A stretch of 64,000 nucleotides of DNA from Planctomycetota bacterium (GTDB lineage: Bacteria; Planctomycetota; UBA1135; UBA2386). Each line of letters begins with the position of its first letter. Position 1 is the first letter of the stretch. The position numbers and the translations under genes were made by a program. The stretch is taken from positions 434,001 to 498,000 of the forward strand of contig JADJPQ010000002.1 in the NCBI GenBank assembly GCA_016713175.1. Direction: 5' to 3'. Below, piece by piece: positions 54,133-64,000 of the stretch. The notes under the pieces are model-generated. The model was not told the origin of the DNA, made no database searches, and saw only the letters and a program-made list of their open reading frames with translations.

Positions 54133-54339
54133 TCATCCACCAGACTCAGCGGGCTCGTGCACCTCTTCCTGTGCGACGCGAGCCTGCTGACGTGCAACCT
54201 CCAAGGCTGCCGCACTGCAAACGCCGGCCACGAGCGCCGCAATCCGCCGCGCTTCAGGACCCGCCCACCAGAAGCAAGCGATCGCAGCTCCAGCGCAAAC
54301 TCCAGAGACGATCGCCACGGTGATCAAGTGCTTCAACAT
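54133..54339 (-). CDS. small membrane protein, first cassette in view
   Basis: 68 residues. AGGAGG six bases before the ATG at 54339 decides this start over the in-frame ATG at 54345. Two TM segments (ITVAIVSGVCAGAAIACFWW and RRIAALVAGVCSAAALEVA) and a short charged tail. No family recognised. Confidence 0.65.
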   Translation of the reverse strand: MLKHLITVAIVSGVCAGAAIACFWWAGPEARRIAALVAGVCSAAALEVARQQARVAQEEVHEPAESGG

Positions 54340-54370
54340 GGTCATCCTCCTTTCCGAGGTTCAGAACTGA

Positions 54371-54783
54371 AACGATCAGGATCCTATCCGGAGGAAGTCG
54401 CGAGGATGGCTCCGCCACGGCGGCCGGCAACCCGCGACTTCTTCCGGATGGGATCATGTTGAACGAAGCCGCGGCGATGCGGCTATGGGCATTCAATCCA
54501 AGTCCTGCCCCGCGCGCAACCGGGTCGACTACCGCGAGACCGCCGACGACGGGGCCCGTTGACCACCCGACCGCCCGTTCAACGATCAGGATCCTATCCG
54601 GAGGAAGTCGCGAGGATGGCTCCGCCACGGCGGCCGGCAACCCGCGACTTCTTCCGGATGGGATCATGTTGAACGAAGCCGCGGCGATGCGGCTATGGGC
54701 ATTCGATCCAAGTCCTGCCCCGCGCGCAACCGGGTCGACTACCGCGAGACCGCCGACGACGGGGCCCGTTGACCACCGACCGC
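54371..54783. repeat. two tandem copies of a 210-bp repeat
   Basis: Copy 1 is 54371-54580 and copy 2 is 54581 to about 54783, more than 97% identical. Each copy begins with a hairpin-forming block: ATCCGGAGGAAGTCGCG and its near-complement about 30 bases later. No credible gene occurs in either copy. The near identity suggests a recent duplication. Confidence 0.9.
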
Positions 54784-54856
54784 CCGTCCGACAGCGCCAA
54801 CGCGGCGAACTTCGGGTTGGCGCCGCCTGCGGCGGCAGCCGTCGTCGCCGCCGAAG

Positions 54857-54982
54857 GTCGACGCCAAGGCACCCAACGACGTGTGGTCGATGGACTACAA
54901 GGGCTGGTTCCGTGTCGGCGACGGCACACGGTGCGATCCGCTGACGGTCAACGACGTGCACAGCCGAGCCTCGCTGATCTGC
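54857..54982 (+). pseudogene. integrase-core transposase fragment (IS481-like)
   Basis: About 42 codons: DAKAPNDVWSMDYKGWF, RVGDGTRCDPLTVNDVHSR and ASLICQAMVRP. The W-x-x-DYKG-F...G....PLTV.D..SR...CQA pattern is the start of the DDE domain of a transposase family that precedes its first Asp with a short basic domain. The rest of the gene is absent on both sides, so it is a relic; it sits between the 210-bp repeats and a truncated exported-protein gene. Confidence 0.75.
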
Positions 54983-55499
54983 CAGGCGATGGTGAGGCCG
55001 AAGTCTGCCGACGTCCGCCGTCCATCGTCGGGGAACCGCGCCGCGTCGAGCGCGCGCTGCACGTTGTCGATCGTGACCGTGGCGCCGCCCGCGGCGAAGT
55101 CGAGCAGGATCCGGCACTCGCGCACGTCGGCGAGCAACGCGCTCCAACTGCCGTTGAGCAGCCGCCACGATGCGGCCCGGATCGGCGCGCGGAAGCGCTT
55201 CCAGGTGCGCGCGCCCGCAGGCAGCTCCGCCGCCGGCACCTCGAACACGGCGGTCCCACCGGGCCCCGTCAGCCGCACCAAGGGCACGATCGGCGCCACG
55301 GCACCGGATACGGCGATCACGCGCAGATCCAGGCCGAGTCGACCCGCGCCGTCGAGCGGCCGCCAGTCGCCGAGGAACGACGCCGGCGCCAAGGCCGCCG
55401 TCGCCGAGCCCGCGGGCGCGACGACCCGCACACAGCCACCGCTGTTGCCTGCCGCCGCAACGAACGTAATCGACCCGCTCGCGGCGAACGACCAGTCCT
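54895..55499 (-). pseudogene. truncated exported-protein gene with laminin-B-like domain
   Basis: Reading leftward from 55499, the frame starts directly after a TAG with DWSFAASGSITFVAAAGNSGG, then SFLGDWRPLDGAGRLGLDL, LTGPGGTAVFEVPAAELPAG and VTIDNVQRAL. This is the typical sequence order of a laminin-B-like beta-sandwich as found in exported planctomycete proteins. Its N-terminal part and start codon are missing at the 55500 junction, and the C-terminus runs into the integrase fragment near 55000. Not expected to be expressed. Confidence 0.65.
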
Positions 55500-55501
55500 A
55501 G

Positions 55502-56038
55502 CAGGGCATCACGGTCGACCAGAGCGGGTCGTCGTTCGTGCTCAGCAGCATCGCGCTCGAAGGGCAGGAGCTGGCGATTGGTTCGAATGTGAGCCTGGCC
55601 CCGTTCGCCAATGCCGGCCAAGTGGCCGCGTTCCGCCTCGGTTCGGGATCCATGCCCTTTGGCAGCGGCCTGCCGGGCAGCGGCAGCCTCGTGCCCGAGC
55701 TGTTCGGCACCGGTTGCCCGCGCGTCGGCCATCCGTACTCGGTCGATCTCGCGCGCGGTCTCGGCGGCGCCTTCTCGCTGCTGGCGATCGGATTCCAGCC
55801 GGGCCAGGTGCCGGTGTTCGGCAGCACGGTTTGGATCTCGGCGATCGGAGCATCGACGTCGATCTTCCTCGGCGGCGCGCCGAGCCAGGCCGGAGCCGGT
55901 GCGTTCCAGTACCCGTTCGCGGTGCCCTCGGCGGCCTTCGTCGGGCTGCGGTTCTACTTCCAGGCGGGCGTGCGCGATGCGGCGGCCGCGCAGGGTGTCG
56001 CCCTCAGCAACGCGCTCGAGGTCGTCACGGGTCTCTGA
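55502..56038 (+). pseudogene. truncated exported-protein gene, C-terminal part
   Basis: About 178 codons from the 55500 junction, with no start codon near the beginning (first ATG far in). The sequence (VPELFGTGCPRVGHPYSVDL, PGQVPVFGSTVWISAIG, VGLRFYFQAGVRDAAAA) is a C-terminal domain like that of the other exported proteins here, with the typical FGTGC start. It is convergent with the kinase gene. Confidence 0.65.
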
Positions 56039-56058
56039 CGCACCGGGAGCGTGCGGCT

Positions 56059-59325
<3,267 letters not shown>

Positions 59326-59365
59326 CGCTGTCCTCCGCGACACCGGTCTCGTCGCGCCGGTCCGA

Positions 59366-62140
59366 TCAGGGACCCGGCGCGAAGACCTGCAGTGTTTCGG
59401 CGGCCAACAGTACCCGAAACCGCTGGTAGGGCAGGTCGACGTAGTCGTTGGCGAGGAAGCCCGCGAGCTGGTCGACGTAGTGGCGGTCGCCGGGCACCCC
59501 GCTCGCACCGCCCGGCAAACTCCAGCGGACGCGGCTCCAGCGCGGCCCGACTTCGGCGACGACGCGACGCGCCGGGCAGGCGAACGCGCGGAAGCTCTCG
59601 CTGCCGTCGGCGCGCACCTGCTGGTTCAGGTTGTCGACCGCGGTGGCGTTGCCGTCGACCGGGATGCCTTCGAGGTCGGCGAGCGGCGACGGGAACCAGC
59701 CGAATGCCGGCGGCGCGTCGAACGGCCCGCCGAGCGGGTGCCGGAACGAGATCCGGCTCAGACGGCCCCAGCGGTAGTCGCTCTGATCGGTCGAACCGCC
59801 GAACGCCGCCGCGTAGGCGGGGCCGGCGAGCTGGTCGAGCGCTTCGGCGAGGCTGCGCAGCACGATGACGTCGCGCCGATCCTCGGGCACGCCGACGCCG
59901 GGCACCGCGAAGAAGTCGAGACCCGACTGGCCGACGCCGCGCCCGACGGCGAAGTCCGCGAGCAGGTGGCGCAGCCCGTTCAGCGTGTTGCCGTCGTCGG
60001 GCTTCGGCAGGCCCCACGCGTCGAACGGCACGTCCATCGTGTTGGCGACCAGCCGCGCGCGCCAGACCGCGTACAGCGTCGCCGCGGCGCTGCGGCGGAC
60101 CTCGCTCGGCGATGGGTTGCGCGGCGAACACCACGCATGGCCCGGATCGAAGCCGGCGCGCAGGCCGGTCGGACTGGTGAAGTCCCACTGCAGCAGCCGA
60201 CCGACGGCTTCGACGACGCGCGGGTCCTGCGCCGTCGTTCGCAGCGGCGCCGCTGCGCCGGGGCGACTGGCGCGGCGCCACGCCTCGGCCAGGACCGGCA
60301 CGAAGAAGCGCGCGTCGGCGAACTCGTTGTCGCCTTGGATCGACTCCTGATCGGCGAGCGAAGTGAGCCGGCCGTGCGCGAGCTCGCGCTGCAGCCGCCG
60401 CGCGATCGTCGCTGCCCGGAAACTGGTGTAGCCCCACGTGAAGTAGAGGATGCCGCCGCCCGGCCGCAGCGTGTTCAGCGCGTCGTTGTCGAGAGTCAGA
60501 CCGATCGGGTCGTTGTTCGCCGTGACGAGGTAGCCGCACGGCGGATCGATCGCGAACGGCATCTCGGCCTCGGGCAGGATCGCGAACGGCAGCGCGCGGT
60601 GCGGATCGGCGCCGGCCGGCGGCAGCCATTCGTTGCCGCCGGTGCCGTCGCGGACGAACCACGGCGGCGCGCCGTGGACCGTTCCGGCCTGCAGATCCTC
60701 GCGCAGCGGGACCTCGCCGCTGGCGAAGTAGCCGATGTGGCCGTCGACGTCGGCGTAGACCCAGTTCTGCGCGCCGACGTCGAAGTTGCGCAGGCCGGCG
60801 CGGAACTCGTTCAGGCCGCGCGCCGAGTGCCACTGCAGGAAGCAGTCGATCTCGCGCGTCGGTGCGGCCCCGGCCCACTGCACGCTGAGCGCGGTGCCGG
60901 CCTGCGGATCGAGGTCGATGATCGGGCCGTGGCGCGGCGCGATCAGGGTCACCGGCGGGATGCCGTTGCCCGGCGGCACCACGACGACGTCGTCGGGGAC
61001 CTGGTTGCCGGGTTGGTTGGCGCGGTACTCCTCGGGGATCGGCACGATGTGCTCGGGCATCCCGAGGTAGAGCGTCGACAGGCCACTCGGCGACGTCGGG
61101 TCCGGCACGACCACCTCGCTGTACATGTCGGTCACGTCGGCGTAGTTGTTGGTCGGCGCCCAGGCCACGTCGCGGTTGTGGCCCATCAGCACGAGCGGCA
61201 GACCGGCGAACGCTTCGCCCATGACGTCGAGATCGGTCGCGCGGGCGACGACGTGGATCGGGTGCAGCATCGACGGCAGCTCGGCGCCGAGGTGCGGGTC
61301 GCTGGCGAGGAACGGCCGCCCGGTGTCGGTGCGGCTGCCGTGGACGACCCACGCGTTCGAGCCGGGTCGACGCGCCGGATCGAGCAGCCGCGCCAGCAAC
61401 GGCGTGCGCGACGCCCGTTGGCGGCAGCGCTCCGCCATCGCCGCGGTGCTGCCCGCGCGCGCGCCGGCGCCGTGGCCGGCGGTCGCCGACGAGGTCGCGC
61501 CGAGCCAATCGGGCACCGTCGCGTACGGCGTGGCCGCGTCCGATCGGTACAGGTCCGAGTTGAGGCCGGTGCCGTCGAAGCCGAGCGCCTGGCCGGCGGC
61601 CTGGTACGTGAGCAGTTGCAGCGTCGCCTGGAAGTCGGCGACGAACGACAGGCCGAACGCCTGCAGCTTGGCGATCGCGACGCAATCGCCCGGCGTCCAC
61701 GGTGCGAACTGCAAGAGCTCCAGCGCGCCGTACTCGGGCGGCAGCGCATGGCGAGCGACCCAGGCGTTGACGCCGGCCGCGTACGCCTGCAGCGCCGTCG
61801 CGGCGCGCGGCGACAGCGCGGCTTCGCTGGCGGCGGCGGCGCGTGCGATGCCGAGCGTGCGGAGCTGGACGTCGGACTCGAGGGCGGCGGCGCCGAACAG
61901 TTCGGCCAACGTCCCGCGCGCCTGGCGCCGCAAGAAGTCCATCTGGAACAGCCGGTCCTGGGCGTGCACGTAGCCGCACAAGAGGTAGGCGTCGCGTTCG
62001 TCGTCGGCGTACACGTGGGGGACGCCGTGCCGATCGCGGACGACGGTCGCGGGCGCGTGCAGTTCGGGGAGCTGGATGGGCGGGGACTGCGCGGCTGCGG
62101 TTGCAGCCAGCGCCAGGACGAAGAAGGGATGTGCTCGCAT
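59366..62140 (-). CDS. penicillin-acylase-family (S45) Ntn hydrolase, exported
   Basis: 924 residues from ATG 62140 (signal peptide to ATAAAQ). The alpha chain (VVRDRHGVPHVYADDERDAYLLCGYVHAQDRLFQMD, here in parts) is followed by the autocleavage site G|S261NAWVV and the typical DPHLG. The beta chain contains HGPIID and TANNDP. It should be processed into two chains with Ser261 as N-terminal nucleophile and hydrolyse an amide such as an acyl-homoserine lactone or beta-lactam side chain; substrate unknown. Preceded by the conserved block 62156-62223. Confidence 0.92.
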   Translation of the reverse strand: MRAHPFFVLALAATAAAQSPPIQLPELHAPATVVRDRHGVPHVYADDERDAYLLCGYVHAQDRLFQMDFLRRQARGTLAELFGAAALESDVQLRTLGIARAAAASEAALSPRAATALQAYAAGVNAWVARHALPPEYGALELLQFAPWTPGDCVAIAKLQAFGLSFVADFQATLQLLTYQAAGQALGFDGTGLNSDLYRSDAATPYATVPDWLGATSSATAGHGAGARAGSTAAMAERCRQRASRTPLLARLLDPARRPGSNAWVVHGSRTDTGRPFLASDPHLGAELPSMLHPIHVVARATDLDVMGEAFAGLPLVLMGHNRDVAWAPTNNYADVTDMYSEVVVPDPTSPSGLSTLYLGMPEHIVPIPEEYRANQPGNQVPDDVVVVPPGNGIPPVTLIAPRHGPIIDLDPQAGTALSVQWAGAAPTREIDCFLQWHSARGLNEFRAGLRNFDVGAQNWVYADVDGHIGYFASGEVPLREDLQAGTVHGAPPWFVRDGTGGNEWLPPAGADPHRALPFAILPEAEMPFAIDPPCGYLVTANNDPIGLTLDNDALNTLRPGGGILYFTWGYTSFRAATIARRLQRELAHGRLTSLADQESIQGDNEFADARFFVPVLAEAWRRASRPGAAAPLRTTAQDPRVVEAVGRLLQWDFTSPTGLRAGFDPGHAWCSPRNPSPSEVRRSAAATLYAVWRARLVANTMDVPFDAWGLPKPDDGNTLNGLRHLLADFAVGRGVGQSGLDFFAVPGVGVPEDRRDVIVLRSLAEALDQLAGPAYAAAFGGSTDQSDYRWGRLSRISFRHPLGGPFDAPPAFGWFPSPLADLEGIPVDGNATAVDNLNQQVRADGSESFRAFACPARRVVAEVGPRWSRVRWSLPGGASGVPGDRHYVDQLAGFLANDYVDLPYQRFRVLLAAETLQVFAPGP

Positions 62141-62155
62141 GGCGGTTCGGGCGGA

Positions 62156-62223
62156 GGACGTCTCCACCCGGGATCCCCGCGAGCCGCGGTTTTCGCGCGC
62201 CGGCCGAACGCCTTTTCTTGGCA
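62156..62223 (-). promoter_or_regulatory. conserved intergenic block, copy A
   Basis: About 67 bp between the stop of the repeat-protein gene and the acylase ATG, nearly the same as copy B at 63678-63743. Its shared core on the plus strand is GGACGTCTCCACCCGGGATC followed by CGCGA and GGTTTTCGCGCGCCGG. It ends 15 bases from the ATG. A promoter or operator for co-regulated genes is likely, but no -35/-10 pair with normal spacing is clear. Confidence 0.55.
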
Positions 62224-63654
62224 TCAGGCCAGGTACGTGTTCATGGCGCGGATGCGCCAACCTTTCCGCCAGAGGTCGTCGTACGTCGCCTGGAACTCGG
62301 GGTACATCAGGGCGAACCGGCGCGTCTCCGAGCCCGGCGTCGGCCGCCAGAGCCCGTCGTAGCGAAGTCCTCGAGACGTGACGACGGGGTTCAACATGAT
62401 CAGCCGCCACTTTCGCTTGGCCTGTTCGGCGCATTGGGCGGCCAAGCCCTCGGGCTTCATGTCATGGATCAGCGTTTCGGCGGCGTCACCCGGGCTCCAG
62501 ACGGAGTCGTAGCGGACCAGACCCTCGAACACGTACGCGTTCATCACGTACATGCGCCACTTGTCGGCGTGGAGCCGGTCGTACAAGGCTCTGAACTGAC
62601 CGAGTGTCAGGCCATGGTGCTGCCGCACCTGGGTGTCGCCGGGTCGCCAGATCGCGTCGTACAGAACCCGGTTGCCGAGCACCGTCGTGTTGAGCAGGCG
62701 GAGGCGCCAGCCGCCCTTCGACAACTCTTGGTCCTTGGCTTGCAGTTCGTCACGAGACAGTCCGTAGTGCTGCATTTCGCCGACCTTTCCCGGCCGCCAC
62801 ACGGCGTCGTAGCGGATCTCGCCGCCGACCGTGTAGGTGTTGAGGAGATGCAGGCGCCAGTGCTTCGGCCAAACCTCGTCGTACTTGGCCCGGAGTTGCT
62901 GGAACGACATCGAGTAGTGCTGGATCTCGCCCGCCCTGCTCTTCATCCAGATGCCGTCGTAGAGCAACTGGGTCGGCGCACGCTGGATCGAGCCGTGGAC
63001 GTGGTAGATCCCGTTGGCGGAGGCGGGATCGCCGAGGGTCAGGTCGAAGGTCTTGCCGACGTAGGTCGCATCGCGAATGGTCTTGTAGCTGAACACGCTG
63101 GTCCAGCCCGGGCCCACGAGGTCGTCGGGGTCGGCGATTCCGCCGATGTCGACGAGGCTGCCGATGGCGGTGAACGACAAGGCGCGAACCGTGGCGGAGC
63201 GCACTGCCTTCACCACCGCGTCCTTGGCCGCGGCTGTGATCTGTCGCGCGTCCGGCGGTACGGCGGCGTCGAGTGCCCGCTGCACCTCGGTGCGGAGCAC
63301 TTCGACGAGCTTCTTGCGGCCCTTCTCGGCGACCGAGCCGCGGGTTGCGTCCTCTTCCAAGCCGATGACGACGACTGCGACGGCACTCAGGTCTTGGGCG
63401 ACGCTGAGCGGGACTCCGGGGATCGGGTTCAGGTCCGTTGTCCAGCGGCCGAGCCGCTCGGGGATGGCGATGGTCTGGCCCAGGGTGGCGTCATCCGCCG
63501 CTGGCCCCAGGCCGCCGTGGCTGAACGGCGGTGAGTGGATCGTGAGGGTGCGGCCCTCGGCTTTCAGGAAGACGATCCAGAGGTACGGCTCATCGGGCGA
63601 AGACTCGTTCTTGCGCTCGACGCGGAGCAACTTACAGCGAACGTCGACGTACAT
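62224..63654 (-). CDS. protein with five ~46-residue tandem repeats (BTRD1-like)
   Basis: 476 residues from ATG 63654. Residues ~1-210 form a unique mixed domain (YVDVRCKLLRVERKNE; QDLSAVAVVVIGLEED; a helical stretch RALDAAVPPDARQITAAAKD). Residues ~225-476 are five repeats with the scheme LLNTYTVGGEIRYDAVWRPG...QHYGLS..EL.A.Y.E..K.GWRL. This matches the bacterial tandem repeat type BTRD1 (W-RPG...GL...Q...D.L...G.R). No signal peptide. Function unknown; it is linked to the acylase and the sigma factor by the shared block. Confidence 0.75.
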   Translation of the reverse strand: MYVDVRCKLLRVERKNESSPDEPYLWIVFLKAEGRTLTIHSPPFSHGGLGPAADDATLGQTIAIPERLGRWTTDLNPIPGVPLSVAQDLSAVAVVVIGLEEDATRGSVAEKGRKKLVEVLRTEVQRALDAAVPPDARQITAAAKDAVVKAVRSATVRALSFTAIGSLVDIGGIADPDDLVGPGWTSVFSYKTIRDATYVGKTFDLTLGDPASANGIYHVHGSIQRAPTQLLYDGIWMKSRAGEIQHYSMSFQQLRAKYDEVWPKHWRLHLLNTYTVGGEIRYDAVWRPGKVGEMQHYGLSRDELQAKDQELSKGGWRLRLLNTTVLGNRVLYDAIWRPGDTQVRQHHGLTLGQFRALYDRLHADKWRMYVMNAYVFEGLVRYDSVWSPGDAAETLIHDMKPEGLAAQCAEQAKRKWRLIMLNPVVTSRGLRYDGLWRPTPGSETRRFALMYPEFQATYDDLWRKGWRIRAMNTYLA

Positions 63655-63677
63655 TGGCAACCTGCTGACGGGGGGAA

Positions 63678-63743
63678 GGACGTCTCCACCCGGGATCCAC
63701 GCGAACCCTGGTTTTCGCGCGCCGGTCGGCGGTTTTCTTCGCG
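63678..63743 (-). promoter_or_regulatory. conserved intergenic block, copy B
   Basis: Second copy of the block described at 62156. It fills the gap between the sigma-factor stop (63744) and the ATG at 63654. The GGACGTCTCC end is 23 bases from the ATG. Confidence 0.55.
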
Positions 63744-64000
63744 TCAGCGCTCCGACCGCAGGTGCTCGAGCAGCCGGCGCACCTCGGCTTCGACGGCGGC
63801 CGGCGAGGCATCGCCGTCACCCTGGACGACCTCGGTCAGCGCCGCGCGAAACTCGCGGCGGGCGCGGGCGAAGTCGTGGTGCAGTTGCGCGGCGTCCACC
63901 TGCCAGCGCGCGGCGATCGCGCGGATCGGCAGGCCTTCCTCGAAGCGCAGCCGCAGCAGCTCGACGCGCCGTTCGGCGGCAGCGCCGGCCGAGCGCGCGC
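63744..64000 (-). CDS. ECF-type sigma factor, C-terminal part only
   Basis: The last 85 codons are in the window. They encode a region-4-like helix-turn-helix (RVELLRLRFEEGLPIRAIAARW, QVDAAQLHHDFARARREF) and end in RRLLEHLRSER. This is the style of ECF factors that accompany Ser/Thr kinases in planctomycetes. The N-terminus lies to the right of the window. Confidence 0.7.
   Translation of the reverse strand, partial: ARSAGAAAERRVELLRLRFEEGLPIRAIAARWQVDAAQLHHDFARARREFRAALTEVVQGDGDASPAAVEAEVRRLLEHLRSER

Larger units (their letters stand above)
49477..54339 (-). mobile_element. integron-like gene-cassette array without integrase in view
   Basis: About 4.9 kb of small genes, all on the minus strand, most followed by a 64-102 bp imperfect palindrome. 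On the plus strand each spacer starts with a GCCCAAC-like box followed by GTCTTT (GCCCAAG, GCCCGAC, GCTGACG) and ends with GTTGGGC or a variant (GTCAGGC, GTTAGCT, GTCGGGC, GTTCGGC). This is the layout of integron attC sites (RYYYAAC ... GTTRRRY) placed right after each stop codon. No intI gene or attI was seen between 49 and 56 kb. Known systems of this kind are called CALIN (attC clusters lacking an integrase). Most sites are imperfect, so the array may be old and immobile. Confidence 0.65.

Noticed and set aside
54371..54783. attC or CRISPR interpretation of the 210-bp repeats
   Set aside because: The copies are contiguous and lack both the GTTGGGC-type boxes and unique spacers.
49400..56000. 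Integron integrase gene
   Set aside because: Searched by eye for the tyrosine recombinase motifs on both strands; only the short DDE-type fragment at 54857 was found, which is not an IntI.

Overview
The window is GC-rich, densely coded bacterial chromosome. It most resembles a planctomycete (Planctomycetota). The evidence is a large Ser/Thr kinase with a DWG motif and C-terminal TPR-like repeats, ECF sigma factors next to membrane or kinase genes, several large exported beta-propeller or lectin-like proteins with signal peptides, and an ATP synthase operon beginning with an AtpZ-like gene. Phylum-level placement is inference. No rRNA or tRNA gene was recognised.

Layout. 1-6231: a partial ECF sigma factor, a fused LplT-PlsC-acyl-ACP synthetase (aas), a divergent LysR regulator with a palindrome between them, and a three-module FKBP isomerase. 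6316-16512: a tightly overlapping chemotaxis operon (two chemoreceptors, cheA, cheW, cheB, cheR), with a divergent, frameshifted PAS-GGDEF gene beside it. 17873-25787: the complete F0F1 ATP synthase operon on the minus strand (atpZ, an atpI-like gene, atpB-E-F-H-A-G-D-C). 25965-30117: exported proteins and an AAC(6')-like acetyltransferase. 30425-34246: rpmI-rplT-pheS-pheT, in which pheT is broken by several frameshifts and lacks about 70 residues of its core. 34389-45310: membrane and exported proteins, an ECF sigma factor with a membrane partner, a DPP-IV family peptidase, a Bax-inhibitor-1 protein, a Kelch-like exported protein and an RlmI-type methyltransferase. 45347-49037: an alpha-L-fucosidase split by an IS3-family element with a 4-bp target duplication; removing the element restores the frame.

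49400-54340 is the most unusual part: small genes, all on the minus strand, separated by palindromic spacers whose ends resemble integron attC boxes (GTTGGGC at one end, a GCCCAAC-like box plus GTCTTT at the other). This looks like an integron gene-cassette array without an integrase in view. Its genes include a SMI1/KNR4 (SUKH) protein, a CbrC-family protein, a DUF7660-like protein and several unknowns, so it may be a store of toxin-immunity or defence genes. Next to it (54371-56038) lie a 210-bp tandem repeat, an integrase-core fragment and two truncated exported-protein genes meeting head to head, i.e. a rearrangement zone.

56059-64000: a minus-strand run with an ECF sigma factor C-terminus, a protein with tandem ~46-residue repeats, a penicillin-acylase-family Ntn hydrolase and a Ser/Thr kinase. 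A conserved ~67-bp intergenic block precedes two of these genes. Frameshifts are concentrated in a few places (GGDEF, pheT, the IS, the cassettes) while very long genes elsewhere are intact; some may be sequence errors.
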